From Clostridiales bacterium (GTDB taxonomy: Bacteria > Bacillota > Clostridia > Lachnospirales > Cellulosilyticaceae): a stretch of 49,273 nucleotides of DNA. The notes under the pieces were generated by a model that was given only the letters and a program-made list of their open reading frames with translations, made no database searches and was not told the DNA's origin. Location of the stretch: contig DYCF01000035.1 in the NCBI GenBank assembly GCA_019418225.1, forward strand, positions 1-49,273, given 5' to 3'. The translations under genes were made by a program, and so were the position numbers. This document shows, in pieces, positions 17,313 to 26,613 of this stretch (the first letter of the stretch is position 1; every line of letters starts with the position of its first letter).

Positions 17313-17364
17313 AAACGTGTTGAACAGATAAACGTGAATAGAAATATCGAAAGGATGTGTAACC

Positions 17365-18648
17365 ATGCCAACTAAAGTAGTAATAGGAGCACAATGGGGA
17401 GACGAAGGAAAAGCTAAAATAATAGATATTTTATCAGAGAAAGCAGACGTAGTTGTACGTTGCCAAGGAGGAAATAATGCGGGTCATACTGTTGCTGTAA
17501 ATGATGAAGTTTATAAATTCCAACTTATACCTTCTGGTATATTATATCCTGGAAAGACTTGTTTAGTAGGTAATGGTGTAGTTATTGATCCTGAAGGTAT
17601 TTTAGGTGAAATAGATGGTTTAGTAGCTAAAGGAATAGATGTAAGTACACTTAAAATTAGTACAAGAGCACATCTTGTAATGCCATACCACAAAGCGCTT
17701 GATAAAGCAAAAGAATCACTTAAGGCAAAAGATGGTAAAGACATTGGAACAACTATGAAGGGGATTGGACCATGTTATATGGATAAAGCAGAACGCTCTG
17801 GTATTCGTGTGTGCGATTTATATCATGAAGAAGTATTTGCTGAAAAAGTAAGAGAAAACGTTAAAGTTAAAAATGCAATGCTTAAATTTGTATATGAGCA
17901 AGATGTACAGTTCGATGCAGAAGAAATTATTGCAACATATAGAAAATATGCTGAACGTTTAAAACCACATGTAATTGATACAACAGTAGAAGTTTATGAA
18001 GCTATTAAAGAAGGTAAAGAAGTACTCTTTGAAGGTGCGCAAGGTACACTTCTTGATTTAGATCTTGGGACATACCCATATGTAACATCTTCACACCCAA
18101 TTACAGGTGGAGCTTGTATTGGTGCTGGTATAGGCCCAACTATGATTGATGAATGTATCGGGGTTATGAAAGGGTATATTACACGTGTAGGTAAAGGTCC
18201 TTTCCCAACAGAACTTCATGATGCAACAGGTGATCGTATCAGAGAAGAAGGTCATGAATTTGGTACAGTAACAGGTCGCCCAAGACGTTGTGGATGGTTT
18301 GATGCAGTAATTGGTGAATTTGCAGTTAGAACAAGTGGTTTAACTCAAATTGCACTTAATAAAATTGACGTATTAAAAGGCTTAGAAAAAGTTAAGATTT
18401 GTACAGGCTATGAATTTAATGGAGAAGTAATTAAATATTTCCCAGCTAGTCTTGAAGACTTAGAAAAATGTACACCTGTATATGAAGAGATGGAAGGATG
18501 GGGAGAAATTTCTCATATCCGTACTTATGAAGAATTACCTCAAACAGTTAAAAACTATATTGCAAGAATTGAAGAACTCGTTGGATGTAAAATTACTATG
18601 GTTGGTGTAGGGCCAAATAGAGATCAAAATATTGTAATTGATAAATAA
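17365..18648 (+). CDS. purA: Adenylosuccinate synthetase
   Basis: A 427-residue enzyme making adenylosuccinate from IMP, aspartate and GTP, the first step to AMP. The N-terminal motif is GAQWGDEGKAKIIDIL and the IMP site GGNNAGHTV; GTVTGRPRRCGWFD and the C-terminal LNKIDVL guanine-binding region are present. The glycine-rich loop reads GDEGKAK where most enzymes have GDEGKGK, a variant to note but probably functional. It is a single gene with its own promoter, PurBoxes and terminator. AAAGGATGTG precedes the start. Confidence 0.96.
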   Translation: MPTKVVIGAQWGDEGKAKIIDILSEKADVVVRCQGGNNAGHTVAVNDEVYKFQLIPSGILYPGKTCLVGNGVVIDPEGILGEIDGLVAKGIDVSTLKISTRAHLVMPYHKALDKAKESLKAKDGKDIGTTMKGIGPCYMDKAERSGIRVCDLYHEEVFAEKVRENVKVKNAMLKFVYEQDVQFDAEEIIATYRKYAERLKPHVIDTTVEVYEAIKEGKEVLFEGAQGTLLDLDLGTYPYVTSSHPITGGACIGAGIGPTMIDECIGVMKGYITRVGKGPFPTELHDATGDRIREEGHEFGTVTGRPRRCGWFDAVIGEFAVRTSGLTQIALNKIDVLKGLEKVKICTGYEFNGEVIKYFPASLEDLEKCTPVYEEMEGWGEISHIRTYEELPQTVKNYIARIEELVGCKITMVGVGPNRDQNIVIDK

Positions 18649-18655
18649 AATATAA

Positions 18656-18690
18656 AAGGTGGTAGTACGAAAGTGCTACTACCTTTTTTT
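18656..18690 (+). terminator. Terminator of purA
   Basis: AGGTGGTAGTAC / GTGCTACTACCT with a GAAA tetraloop and two wobble pairs, followed by seven T. Confidence 0.87.
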
Positions 18691-18829
18691 AGTTAAGGGG
18701 CATAGATGGCATAGATAAGGTAGGGACTATAGTTTTCCTTCGGATTCGCTTTGATTGAATCTGAGATAAAACTATAGTCCCTACTTTAATTATACCTGCC
18801 AACATTTTAGTAAGGTAGTAGTACTTTCG
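18668..18829. repeat. Nested inverted-repeat element
   Basis: Outer arms CGAAAGTGCTACTACCTT (18668-18685) and its near-exact inverse (18812-18829) flank a perfect 17-bp inverted repeat, GTAGGGACTATAGTTTT (18720-18736) with 18768-18784. Inside that lies a further TCGGATTC (18740-18747) / GAATCTGA (18757-18764) stem. The whole 162 bp could fold as one structure. It may be a small non-coding mobile repeat or stacked terminators. Confidence 0.6.
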
Positions 18830-18902
18830 CCCAGCTTCAAGGTTTTAGTTGGTTTCTCTATAAAACATATTAAATAAAATAATAAAATAATGCATTCAAA
18901 AT

Positions 18903-18948
18903 TTGACAAGTTAGCAAGCTATATATATTAGGGTTTGTGTGTTATACT
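18903..18948 (+). promoter_or_regulatory. Promoter region of the GH18 gene
   Basis: TTGACA (18903-18908) with a weak -10 TATTAG at 17 bp, plus an extended -10 TGTTATACT ending at 18948 just before the RBS. Either could be used; the second leaves only a short leader. Confidence 0.45.
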
Positions 18949-18969
18949 AGACTTGTTAGGAGGGAAAAG

Positions 18970-20631
18970 ATGTTTAAAAAAGTCGTAGTGGGGTTAATTG
19001 CAATAGTTTTGGTCGTAATTGCGGCGAGCAGATTTGTGCCAGTAGGAGATATAGTAGATCCACTGACATATTTTGATGAATTTAAAGAGAATGAATATAA
19101 TTTAGTTTATGATGATCAAAGGATTAATTTAAAGAATCCTGTTAAGATAATTGATGGAAAAATATATATAAGTTATGAAGTTGTAAGAGATTACTTAGAC
19201 ACAGTGATTTTTTATGATGAAGCAGAAAAGATTATGACCATAACAGATGTAAGAAATGTTTTAAGGCTATATCCAAATAGTGATAAAGCACGCTTAAATG
19301 GCAAGGAAGTTCAAGTAGAGTATAGTATTAAAACTATAGATGACATGCTATATGTTCCAGAAGACCTCCTTAGAGATAAAGCTGGGATAGAAATTACGCC
19401 TGGGCAAGAAAATAAATTATATATCATAAATGATATAACTAAAGGAAGTCAGATAGGGACTATAAGACGTAGTACAAGCCTTAGAACACATCCGCTTCAA
19501 AAAACAACGGTGATAGAAACACTTAAAAGAGGCGAGAAGGTCGTAGTCTTTTCTATTGAAGATGGCTTTGCAAGGGTAAGAAGTGAAAATGGTATTATTG
19601 GTTATATACCAGAAGATAATTTAAAGGATTTAACAGATGTAGCAGGTAGAGCATTGAGTAGTATCGAGACATGGCCAAGTAATCCGTTAGGTGAAAAAGT
19701 GCGACTTGTCTGGGATCAGGTGACTGTACAAACAGCAGGAGACTGGAATAGTACGAAATATTCACGTGTTACAGAAGCTAATGTTATTTCACCTACTTGG
19801 TTCCAATTTGCAGATGAAAATGGTAACCTAAGTGATTTAGGGAATAAAGCATATGTGGACAATGCACATAAAAGAGGTTTACAGGTTTGGGCACTTATAA
19901 GTCATAATTTCACAGAACCTGGATTGACTGAGGTAGTACTTTCAAGTACAGCCAAAAGGCAATTTGTTATTGATCAACTGATAGAAAAAGCAAGATTATA
20001 TGGTTATGATGGCATTAATATTGATATTGAAAATATTCAAACAGAAACAAGCGCTGTTTGGGTACAATTTATGAGAGAATTATATCCACAGCTTAAAGCA
20101 GCTGGAATCTTAGTAACAGTAGATGTGTATATGCCATCTAATTGGTCAAGCCACTATGAAAGAGCTAAAATTTCGGGATTATGTGATTATTTCATTGTAA
20201 TGGCTTATGATCAGCATCATTTAGGTTCAGAAGAAGCAGGTTCTGTAGCAGAAATTCCTTGGGTAGAAGATGGGATTAAGAAAAACCTTGAAGAAGTACC
20301 AAATGATAAACTTGTATTAGGTATACCATTCTATACGCGTTTATGGAAGGAAACGGCTCATGGTTTAGAAACGCGTTCTTATACAATGAGTGCGGCAGAA
20401 GCTAAGGTCAAAGAATGGGGTGTTACACCGACACTTGATCCTAATAGTGGACAGCCTTATGCAGAAAAAAAAGTAGAAGATGGTACTTATAAAATTTGGC
20501 TTGAAACAAGTGAAACGATAGCTGCACGTATTCAGCTCGCAAATAAGTATGATTTAGCTGGATATGGGGCATGGAAGTTAGGCCTTGAGACACTAGATAG
20601 TTGGGACTCCTTAGCACTTTTAGAAAAATAA
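18970..20631 (+). CDS. Secreted or anchored glycoside hydrolase family 18 protein with SH3 domain
   Basis: About 553 residues. The N-terminal hydrophobic helix (residues 2-22) anchors or exports it. A copper-amine-oxidase-N-like stalk domain (about 45-155) follows, then an SH3-like domain (about 160-220, IGTIRRSTSLRTHPLQKTTV) and a GH18 barrel (about 240-553). The catalytic motif DGINIDIE (D347, D352, E354) is complete, so it should be active. Relatives such as YaaH/SleL act on spore cortex peptidoglycan; others are chitinases. The CwlD-type amidase directly downstream favours a cell wall or cortex role (inference). The start at 18970 follows AGGAGGG; the frame opens at 18937. Confidence 0.88.
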   Translation: MFKKVVVGLIAIVLVVIAASRFVPVGDIVDPLTYFDEFKENEYNLVYDDQRINLKNPVKIIDGKIYISYEVVRDYLDTVIFYDEAEKIMTITDVRNVLRLYPNSDKARLNGKEVQVEYSIKTIDDMLYVPEDLLRDKAGIEITPGQENKLYIINDITKGSQIGTIRRSTSLRTHPLQKTTVIETLKRGEKVVVFSIEDGFARVRSENGIIGYIPEDNLKDLTDVAGRALSSIETWPSNPLGEKVRLVWDQVTVQTAGDWNSTKYSRVTEANVISPTWFQFADENGNLSDLGNKAYVDNAHKRGLQVWALISHNFTEPGLTEVVLSSTAKRQFVIDQLIEKARLYGYDGINIDIENIQTETSAVWVQFMRELYPQLKAAGILVTVDVYMPSNWSSHYERAKISGLCDYFIVMAYDQHHLGSEEAGSVAEIPWVEDGIKKNLEEVPNDKLVLGIPFYTRLWKETAHGLETRSYTMSAAEAKVKEWGVTPTLDPNSGQPYAEKKVEDGTYKIWLETSETIAARIQLANKYDLAGYGAWKLGLETLDSWDSLALLEK

Positions 20632-20697
20632 ATGGTATAGAATTCACCTCATTTTAATAAACTAGAAGGGACAAGTATGAAAAGATGAGGTGAGTAT

Positions 20698-21399
20698 ATG
20701 CGTCATTTTAAAATACCATTATTAGTAATAGCCTTAGTTGCAGTTATTTGTGGTGTATCTTATTTTAAATATAATGTAGCACATGAAAAAACAGTAGAAA
20801 CTATGGGGACTGCTACATCCTCTAAGGTAATAATAGTAGACCCTGGGCATGGTGGGTTTGACCCAGGAAAACCTGGGATTAATGGCGAAGATGAAAAAGA
20901 TTTAAATTTAAAGATTGCACTTAAATTAAGAGATTATCTAGAGCAATCTGGAGCGATGGTAGTAATGACAAGAACTACAGATAATGATGTAGATGGCATG
21001 GAAGGGGTTAAACATAAAAGTAAAGATATGGCCCAAAGGAAACAGATGGCTGCAGACGGTGATATTGTAGTAAGTATCCATCAAAACTCCTTTTCACAAC
21101 CTAGTGTAAGAGGGGCACAGGCTTTTTATAGTAAAAAATCTGAGCATGGTAAGGCATTAGCAACACTTATTCAAAGAAGTATCAAAGAAAACGCTGATAC
21201 TGAAAATCGAAGAGAAGCAAAGAGTAATGCCAATTATTATGTTTTGAAGGCGATAGAGATTCCATCTGTTATTGTAGAATGTGGTTTTTTAACTAATTCA
21301 GAAGAAGAAGCTAAATTAAATGATGATCTTTATCAAGACAAAATGGCATGGAGTATTTATTTAGGAATAGTACGATATTTTGAAGGTGTGGAACAGTGA
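20698..21399 (+). CDS. cwlD: N-acetylmuramoyl-L-alanine amidase, CwlD-like
   Basis: A 233-residue Amidase_3 zinc enzyme, close to CwlD in length (237). An N-terminal membrane anchor or signal (about 5-24) is followed directly by the catalytic domain. Zinc ligands are visible in VDPGHGGFDPG (H51), EDEKDLNL (E66) and VVSIHQNS; the catalytic glutamate is in IVECGFLTN. CwlD removes peptide side chains from spore peptidoglycan so that muramic lactam, the cortex mark recognised during germination, can form. It has no SH3 or other wall-binding domain, as expected for CwlD. The gap to the GH18 gene is 66 bp, so the two are probably cotranscribed. Confidence 0.88.
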   Translation: MRHFKIPLLVIALVAVICGVSYFKYNVAHEKTVETMGTATSSKVIIVDPGHGGFDPGKPGINGEDEKDLNLKIALKLRDYLEQSGAMVVMTRTTDNDVDGMEGVKHKSKDMAQRKQMAADGDIVVSIHQNSFSQPSVRGAQAFYSKKSEHGKALATLIQRSIKENADTENRREAKSNANYYVLKAIEIPSVIVECGFLTNSEEEAKLNDDLYQDKMAWSIYLGIVRYFEGVEQ

Positions 21400-21432
21400 C
21401 TTTAGTAATTAAACTAAGGTCGCTGTTTTTTT
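21393..21432 (+). terminator. Terminator of the GH18-cwlD unit
   Basis: A 14-bp stem, ACAGTGACTTTAGT (21393-21406) with ACTAAGGTCGCTGT (21413-21426), two G-U pairs, then seven T. The cwlD stop codon lies inside the 5' arm. Confidence 0.87.
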
Positions 21433-21490
21433 GTGATGGAAATAAAAGTATCATTATATATTAAAAAAACATACATTTTTCGAAAAAATA

Positions 21491-21519
21491 TTTACTATTA
21501 ATATAAAATGCATTATACT
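21491..21519 (+). promoter_or_regulatory. Promoter of the VTC cluster
   Basis: TTTACT (21491-21496), 17-bp spacer, TATACT (21514-21519). The leader is about 125 nt and very AT-rich. Confidence 0.65.
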
Positions 21520-21648
21520 TTTTTTATGAATTATTAAATAAATATTAAGCGATTAACATAAAAAGTTAACCTATTATTAATATTGAATTAATAGTTCTGA
21601 TGATTTTTGGGGAGGAAAATTATCATTAAAACAGAAAGGAGTAATCGT

Positions 21649-22401
21649 ATGGCCATTACATCATTTCAGCGTTATGAAAAGAAGTTTATGCTGACTAAAA
21701 TGCAGTATGATGCACTTATACCAAGACTATTAGAGTACATGTCACCAGATGAGTATTGTAAGGATGGTAAACAATACAGTATTTATAATATTTATTATGA
21801 TACGGCTCATGATAGTTTAATAAGACATTCATTAGCTAAACCGTATTATAAAGAGAAGCTGAGACTTAGAAGCTATACAATACCCAGAAGTAGAGATGAT
21901 AAAGTATTTCTTGAGCTTAAAAAAAAAATAGGTGGTATTGTAAATAAGCGAAGAGTAGTTCTCACTTTAGGTGAAGCTTATGATCTTTTGGAAAGAGGTA
22001 GTATCCCTAAGACCGAGGGATATATGAGTAAACAAGTGATGAATGAAATTCTTTATTTCTTGAAATGCAACAAAGTATATCCGAAAGTATATATCAGCTA
22101 TGAGCGAAAAGCCTTTTTTGGAAAAGACAATAGAGAATTTCGAATAACATTTGATAAGCAGATTACAACGCGTCGAGATGAAGTGTACCTTGAAAAAGGA
22201 TGTTATGGAAATCAGCTCTTAGATAAGGGACAATATCTAATGGAAATTAAGATATTAGATGCAATGCCTCTTTGGCTGACAAGTATATTATCGGAACTTA
22301 AGATATATACAACTAGTTTTTCTAAATACGGGACGGAGTATAAACGATACTGTTTAGAACAGGGGCGAAATCGAGAAATTAGGGAGGGCAGTGCATGTTA
22401 G
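21649..22401 (+). CDS. VTC domain protein (polyphosphate polymerase-like)
   Basis: A 250-residue VTC domain protein of the tunnel-fold (TTM) superfamily. In yeast this domain makes polyphosphate from ATP inside a tunnel lined with basic residues. Basic and acidic tunnel motifs visible are FQRYEKKFML, YNIYYDT, KLRLRSY, FLELKKK and SFSKYGTEY. No membrane segment is present; the membrane partner is likely the DUF4956 protein encoded next, which overlaps by 7 nt. The start at 21649 is fixed by AAAGGAG (21635-21641); an upstream TTG at 21607 is less likely. Activity in bacteria of this type is inferred from the fold only. Confidence 0.88.
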   Translation: MAITSFQRYEKKFMLTKMQYDALIPRLLEYMSPDEYCKDGKQYSIYNIYYDTAHDSLIRHSLAKPYYKEKLRLRSYTIPRSRDDKVFLELKKKIGGIVNKRRVVLTLGEAYDLLERGSIPKTEGYMSKQVMNEILYFLKCNKVYPKVYISYERKAFFGKDNREFRITFDKQITTRRDEVYLEKGCYGNQLLDKGQYLMEIKILDAMPLWLTSILSELKIYTTSFSKYGTEYKRYCLEQGRNREIREGSAC

Positions 22402-23084
22402 AAAGTTTAATGGGAACAGGAGAAGAGAGTGTCTTAACAGTAACTAATAGTTTAATCGTACTAGGAGTAGCCGTCATACTAGGATTAGTTGTTAGTTTAG
22501 TGTATATGAGAACGCATAAGAAAGAAGGGTATGTACCAAGCTTTGTAGTGACATTATTAGTTTTACCAGTAGTGATTGCAGTTATTATATTTTTAGTAGG
22601 CAATAATGTGGCAAGAGCATTTAGTTTGGCAGGTGCTTTTTCAATTATTAGATTTAGGACAACATTTTCAGATACAAAGGATATTACATATATCTTTATA
22701 ACTCTAGCAGTAGGATTAGCATGTGGGACAGGCTATATTACCTATGCAGTGTTAGTTACTGCGATTATTTGCATGCTTATGTTGGTTTTAAATTTAATTC
22801 ACTATGCAGTACCTAAAATACCTTTTATGCAACTTAAAATTTCAGTACCAGAAGATATGAATTACGAAGAAGTTTTTAATGATATATTTGAAGAGTATAC
22901 ACTTTCTTTCAATATGGACAAAGTAAAAACGAGAGAGTTTGGTGCTTTGTTTGAGGTAATTTACAAAATTAAACTTAAACCAGAAAAAAATAAGAAAGAA
23001 TTTATAGATGCCTTAAGATGTAGAAATGGCAATTTAAACATTGTTCTTACTGTAAGTGGACAAGAAGAACGCGTTTATGCGTAG
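22395..23084 (+). CDS. DUF4956 membrane protein
   Basis: A 229-residue protein with three to four N-terminal membrane helices (about 15-140) and a soluble C-terminal part of about 80 residues. The conserved AFSLAGAFSIIRFRTTFSDTKD between helices is the DUF4956 signature. This family is regularly encoded beside VTC domain proteins, and the 7-nt overlap here indicates translational coupling. A membrane channel or anchor for the VTC enzyme is plausible but untested. GGGAGGG is the RBS. Confidence 0.88.
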   Translation: MLESLMGTGEESVLTVTNSLIVLGVAVILGLVVSLVYMRTHKKEGYVPSFVVTLLVLPVVIAVIIFLVGNNVARAFSLAGAFSIIRFRTTFSDTKDITYIFITLAVGLACGTGYITYAVLVTAIICMLMLVLNLIHYAVPKIPFMQLKISVPEDMNYEEVFNDIFEEYTLSFNMDKVKTREFGALFEVIYKIKLKPEKNKKEFIDALRCRNGNLNIVLTVSGQEERVYA

Positions 23085-23188
23085 AAATTTATTACAAAGC
23101 AGATAATCTTATTACAACTTAAAGAGATATGGAAAACAGAAAATGCGTAAGGGCTAAATACTTTTTAAGTGAATAGGAGATGTTAGAA

Positions 23189-25243
23189 ATGAAGATGGGG
23201 AAAACTTTGAAAAAAATATTAGGGGTATCTGCAATGCTTACAGTACCTTTTACAGGTCAAGCCTCTATGATTATGGCAGCAACAACAACTACAGTTGCTG
23301 AGACAGATGATAGTGAGGCCTGGAAAGACAATGTAGGAACGATTACATTAGATGGGGCGATTACTTGTACAGGCTCTGGCGTAAGTGTAAGTGACAATGT
23401 CATTACCATTACAGAAGGAGGAGATTTTACAGTTACAGGTACTTTATCAAATGGTATGATTGAGGTTAATACAGAAGAAAAGGTAAAATTAAGATTAAAT
23501 GGTGCAAGTATTACGAATTCTAATGGGCCTGCCATTTGCTTTACAAATGCTAAGAAGGCATTTATTACCCTAGAGGAAGGGACAGTAAATACCTTAAAAG
23601 ATGGTTCAAGTTATGCGTCTGATATTGATGCTAAGGGAGCACTCTTTAGTAATGATACTCTTGAAATTAAGGGAAAAGGAACACTCAATGTAACGGGCAA
23701 TTACAAACATGGTATTGTGAGTGATGATGATATTATTATTGAAAATGGTGTGATTAATGTAACATCAAATGTGAAGGATGGCATTCATGCTAATGATAAT
23801 ATTACAATAGATGGCGGAACATTGAATATTACCACTACTAGTGATGATGCGATAGACTGCGAAGGAGATATTGTAATTAATGATGGTGATATTACAATTA
23901 ATTCGGCAGATGATGGCATTCATGCAGATACTGACCTTACTATTAATGGAGGAAACATTAATATTGTAAAGTGCGGTGAGGGCATAGAAAGCAAAGCAAA
24001 TATGATCATAAACGATGGTAATATTAGTATTACAGGAAGTGATGATTGTTTAAATGCTACAACAAGTCTAGTAATAAATGGAGGACAGCTATATTGTTAT
24101 TCATCAGGAAATGATGCCATTGATTCAAATGGAACAATGACAATAAATGGTGGTACCATTATTGCAGTAGGGGCAGGAAGCCCTGAATGTGGATTTGATT
24201 GTGATGCAAGTGCCTTTTCAATAAATGGTGGGACAATTATTGGACTTGGTGGTGAAACAAGTGGACCAACGGCTAATAGCTGTACACAAGCATCTGTTGT
24301 GCTAGGGAGCTATACAGCAGGGTCATTACTTCATATTCAAAATGCCAGTGGTGAGGATGTGTTAACATATAAAATACCACAATCTTATAATACAATGTTA
24401 TTTAGTGCACCAGGTCTTACAACAAATGCAACATATACAGTTTATACAGGTGGAAGTGTAAGCGGTGCTGATGAGTTTCATGGGCTTTATACAGGTGGCA
24501 CTTACACAGAAGGTAGCCAGAGTACAAGCTTTACAACAACTTCTATGGTAACACAAATAGGCGGTAGCATATTTGGTAGTGGCATGGGAGGTGGTATGAA
24601 CCCAGGTGGCGGTATGAATCCGGGTGGACCAAGTGGTGGAGGAACACCTCCAACACGTCCTGGGAGTGGTTTTCCCAGTAACGAGCAAACGGGAGGAAGT
24701 ACGTCGGGAGATAATACGGTAGTTGATGATAATACGAATACTGATGATAGTACGAATACTGATGATAATATGAGCACTGATGTAGATGCATCTACACTTA
24801 ATTTAAGTGTAATTAATAATAGTAATGAAGTATCTAATACACTGTCTTACACCTTTGCACTGGTAACAGGTGAAGGAAATTTTGATTTATCTAAGGTGAA
24901 AATTCGCTATTACTTTACTTCAGATGGTAATTTAAGCCAAAGTGCTTACTGTGATAGTGCTGCTATTTCTTATAGTGTTGCACCTTGGTATGTAAGTTTA
25001 GGTGGTAGTGTAAATGCAAATGTATATGAAGTAGAAAATAGTACAGATTTGGCTGATAGCTATCTAGAAGTAAGCTTTTCAAATACAGATGCAGTAATGA
25101 ATAGTGCAGCAACATTAAGTGTAAATATACGTGTTGCAAAAACAGATTGGTCTAGTTATACACAAAGTAATGACTTCTCTTATATAAATGGTGCTGCACT
25201 ATATTATGATGATGTACTTATAAGCGGTTATGAACCCAATTAA
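23189..25243 (+). CDS. Secreted Cthe_2159-type beta-helix protein with C-terminal CBM3
   Basis: About 684 residues with a signal peptide (cleavage near IMAAT). Residues about 45-350 form a right-handed beta-helix of the Cthe_2159 carbohydrate-binding family, with at least six rungs of about 22 residues such as DGIHANDNITIDGGTLNI and DGIHADTDLTINGGNINI. A Gly/Pro/Met linker (about 460-500) and an Asn/Asp/Thr repeat follow. The last 150 residues form a family 3 cellulose-binding module (VKIRYYFTSDGN, QSAYCDSAAIS, DSYLEVSF). No catalytic domain is seen, so it probably binds plant cell wall polysaccharide. AGGAG at 23175 fits the ATG at 23189 better than the one at 23180. The gap after the DUF4956 gene is 104 bp with no clear terminator. 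Confidence 0.87.
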   Translation: MKMGKTLKKILGVSAMLTVPFTGQASMIMAATTTTVAETDDSEAWKDNVGTITLDGAITCTGSGVSVSDNVITITEGGDFTVTGTLSNGMIEVNTEEKVKLRLNGASITNSNGPAICFTNAKKAFITLEEGTVNTLKDGSSYASDIDAKGALFSNDTLEIKGKGTLNVTGNYKHGIVSDDDIIIENGVINVTSNVKDGIHANDNITIDGGTLNITTTSDDAIDCEGDIVINDGDITINSADDGIHADTDLTINGGNINIVKCGEGIESKANMIINDGNISITGSDDCLNATTSLVINGGQLYCYSSGNDAIDSNGTMTINGGTIIAVGAGSPECGFDCDASAFSINGGTIIGLGGETSGPTANSCTQASVVLGSYTAGSLLHIQNASGEDVLTYKIPQSYNTMLFSAPGLTTNATYTVYTGGSVSGADEFHGLYTGGTYTEGSQSTSFTTTSMVTQIGGSIFGSGMGGGMNPGGGMNPGGPSGGGTPPTRPGSGFPSNEQTGGSTSGDNTVVDDNTNTDDSTNTDDNMSTDVDASTLNLSVINNSNEVSNTLSYTFALVTGEGNFDLSKVKIRYYFTSDGNLSQSAYCDSAAISYSVAPWYVSLGGSVNANVYEVENSTDLADSYLEVSFSNTDAVMNSAATLSVNIRVAKTDWSSYTQSNDFSYINGAALYYDDVLISGYEPN

Positions 25244-26574
25244 ACAAGATTATTTAATAAGTAAATAAGTTTTTCAATATCTTCTAATGGGAGTTGTGAG
25301 ATAGAAAGTCTTACAAATTCACAGCTATCCTGAGTTGTAAAAAGATTACCTGGGGAGACGATGAAGCCAGACTTTGATAAGTATTGGCAAAACGTCTCCC
25401 TATTTGTAGTTAATGGTTTAATCCAAAAGGAAAGTCCTCCATGGGTAGACTTCACTTCAAATTTATTAGCAAGTTCCTTTAGTGATTTGTATAAGAATTC
25501 ATATTTATGTTTAGATTCTTCAAAAAGCTCTTTTTGGAGTTTCGGTAAACTAGTAGATTCGAGATAATAAAGTAAGAGTCGCTCATTGAAGGTACAAGAA
25601 GTATCATCAGCTATACGTTTCATAAGCATATGAGGTAACACTGCAAAGCTATAAGTAAGGTAGGGCATATATAACCTAGAAAAATGATATAAAAATATAA
25701 CCCGTTCCTTAGAATAATGCTCATAAAGTGGTACTAAAGGTGTATGGTCAAATATAAACTCATTAAAAGTACCATCTTCAATAATGTAGCAATCATACTT
25801 TTCAGCTAAGTTTATAAGAGACTTTTTATTAGATTCACTATAGCAAATGCCAGTAGGATTTTGCAGATAAGGTGAAATCATAATATAAGAAACAGTACCG
25901 GTACGTAAATACTTTTCTAAAATATCTAAATCAATGCCATCATCTAATAAGGGGATTTCATAGAGTCTTGCGCCTATAGAACGTAAATAGCATGAAGCTG
26001 TTAAGTCTCTAAGATTCTCAACACAGATACCGGCTTTAGGAGAAAATTTAAAAAGTGAGAGTAAGAAGTTATCAATAGATTTTATAAGTCTTACTTCTCC
26101 AAAATGAGGATGAATGCTAAGGTTTTTGCTTAAAAATTCTTCGATATTTTGTTTTAAAAAGTGTCTATTGCGGTAGAGTGGATCAGAAAATGCTTCCCAA
26201 CCTTCTTCAGTAATAAGTTTAGTCGCTAAGTTAAGACAGATTGAAGAAGGAAAATGATCTTTTGAAAAACCTAGATTACTACAATATATATTAGCATTTT
26301 TAACAGGAGGAGTCTTAGAAGTTTTTTGGGAAATAGGGACAACATAAGTTCCTTTACCAATATGACCTTCTACAAGACCTTGATTTTCTAAAAGCCTATA
26401 GGCACTCACAACTGTATCTCGATTGATGGCAAGTTGCTTAGAAAGATATCTAATAGCAGGAAGCTTCATACCACCTGTTAATAAGTTTGCTTGAATGAGT
26501 TTGGCAAGTTCAGAGGCAAGCTGTATGTATAAAGGTGTTGGATCCGATTTTGAAAGTTGAACTGTATGGAACAT
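25240..26574 (-). CDS. MocR family transcriptional regulator (GntR HTH with aminotransferase-like domain)
   Basis: About 444 residues. The GntR winged helix (about 8-75) contains PLYIQLASELAKLIQ, LPAIRYLSKQLAINRDTVV and GKGTYVV. After a linker comes a fold-type I aminotransferase-like domain (about 110-444) that in this family binds PLP as a sensor. The usual lysine region is degenerate: HFSRLYMPYLTYSFAVLP stands where SFSK...R-like motifs normally occur, so PLP attachment is uncertain. The start at 26574 follows TGGAGG; the frame opens at 26586. Its stop shares the TTAA at 25240-25243 with the convergent CBM3 gene. The target genes are unknown, possibly itself. Confidence 0.85.
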   Translation of the reverse strand: MFHTVQLSKSDPTPLYIQLASELAKLIQANLLTGGMKLPAIRYLSKQLAINRDTVVSAYRLLENQGLVEGHIGKGTYVVPISQKTSKTPPVKNANIYCSNLGFSKDHFPSSICLNLATKLITEEGWEAFSDPLYRNRHFLKQNIEEFLSKNLSIHPHFGEVRLIKSIDNFLLSLFKFSPKAGICVENLRDLTASCYLRSIGARLYEIPLLDDGIDLDILEKYLRTGTVSYIMISPYLQNPTGICYSESNKKSLINLAEKYDCYIIEDGTFNEFIFDHTPLVPLYEHYSKERVIFLYHFSRLYMPYLTYSFAVLPHMLMKRIADDTSCTFNERLLLYYLESTSLPKLQKELFEESKHKYEFLYKSLKELANKFEVKSTHGGLSFWIKPLTTNRETFCQYLSKSGFIVSPGNLFTTQDSCEFVRLSISQLPLEDIEKLIYLLNNLV

Positions 26575-26613
26575 AAGAACCTCCATAATATAATAACGTC
26601 TATATTATATATA

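Larger units (their letters stand above)
16983..17364. other. Divergent control region pyrophosphatase / purA
   Basis: This 382-bp gap holds the minus-strand pyrophosphatase promoter (17000-17027), two TGTATAC copies (17036-17042 and 17053-17059), a PurBox pair (17236-17279) and the purA promoter (17284-17312). No convincing gene; the only open frame is on the minus strand through the PurBoxes. Confidence 0.7.
18649..18969. other. Intergenic region between purA and the GH18 gene
   Basis: This 321-bp gap holds the purA terminator, a large perfect inverted repeat (18720-18784), a second copy of one terminator arm (18812-18829) and promoter sequence for the GH18 gene. No gene is seen. Confidence 0.7.

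Noticed and set aside
17189..17371. 60-codon minus-strand frame before purA
   Set aside because: It runs through the PurBoxes and purA promoter, is low in complexity and has no RBS.
24398..24791. Three overlapping minus-strand open frames opposite the Gly/Pro/Asp-rich linker of the CBM3 protein
   Set aside because: They are rich in Cys/His/Tyr or Pro as mirror images of the repetitive linker codons, lack ribosome binding sites and overlap each other.
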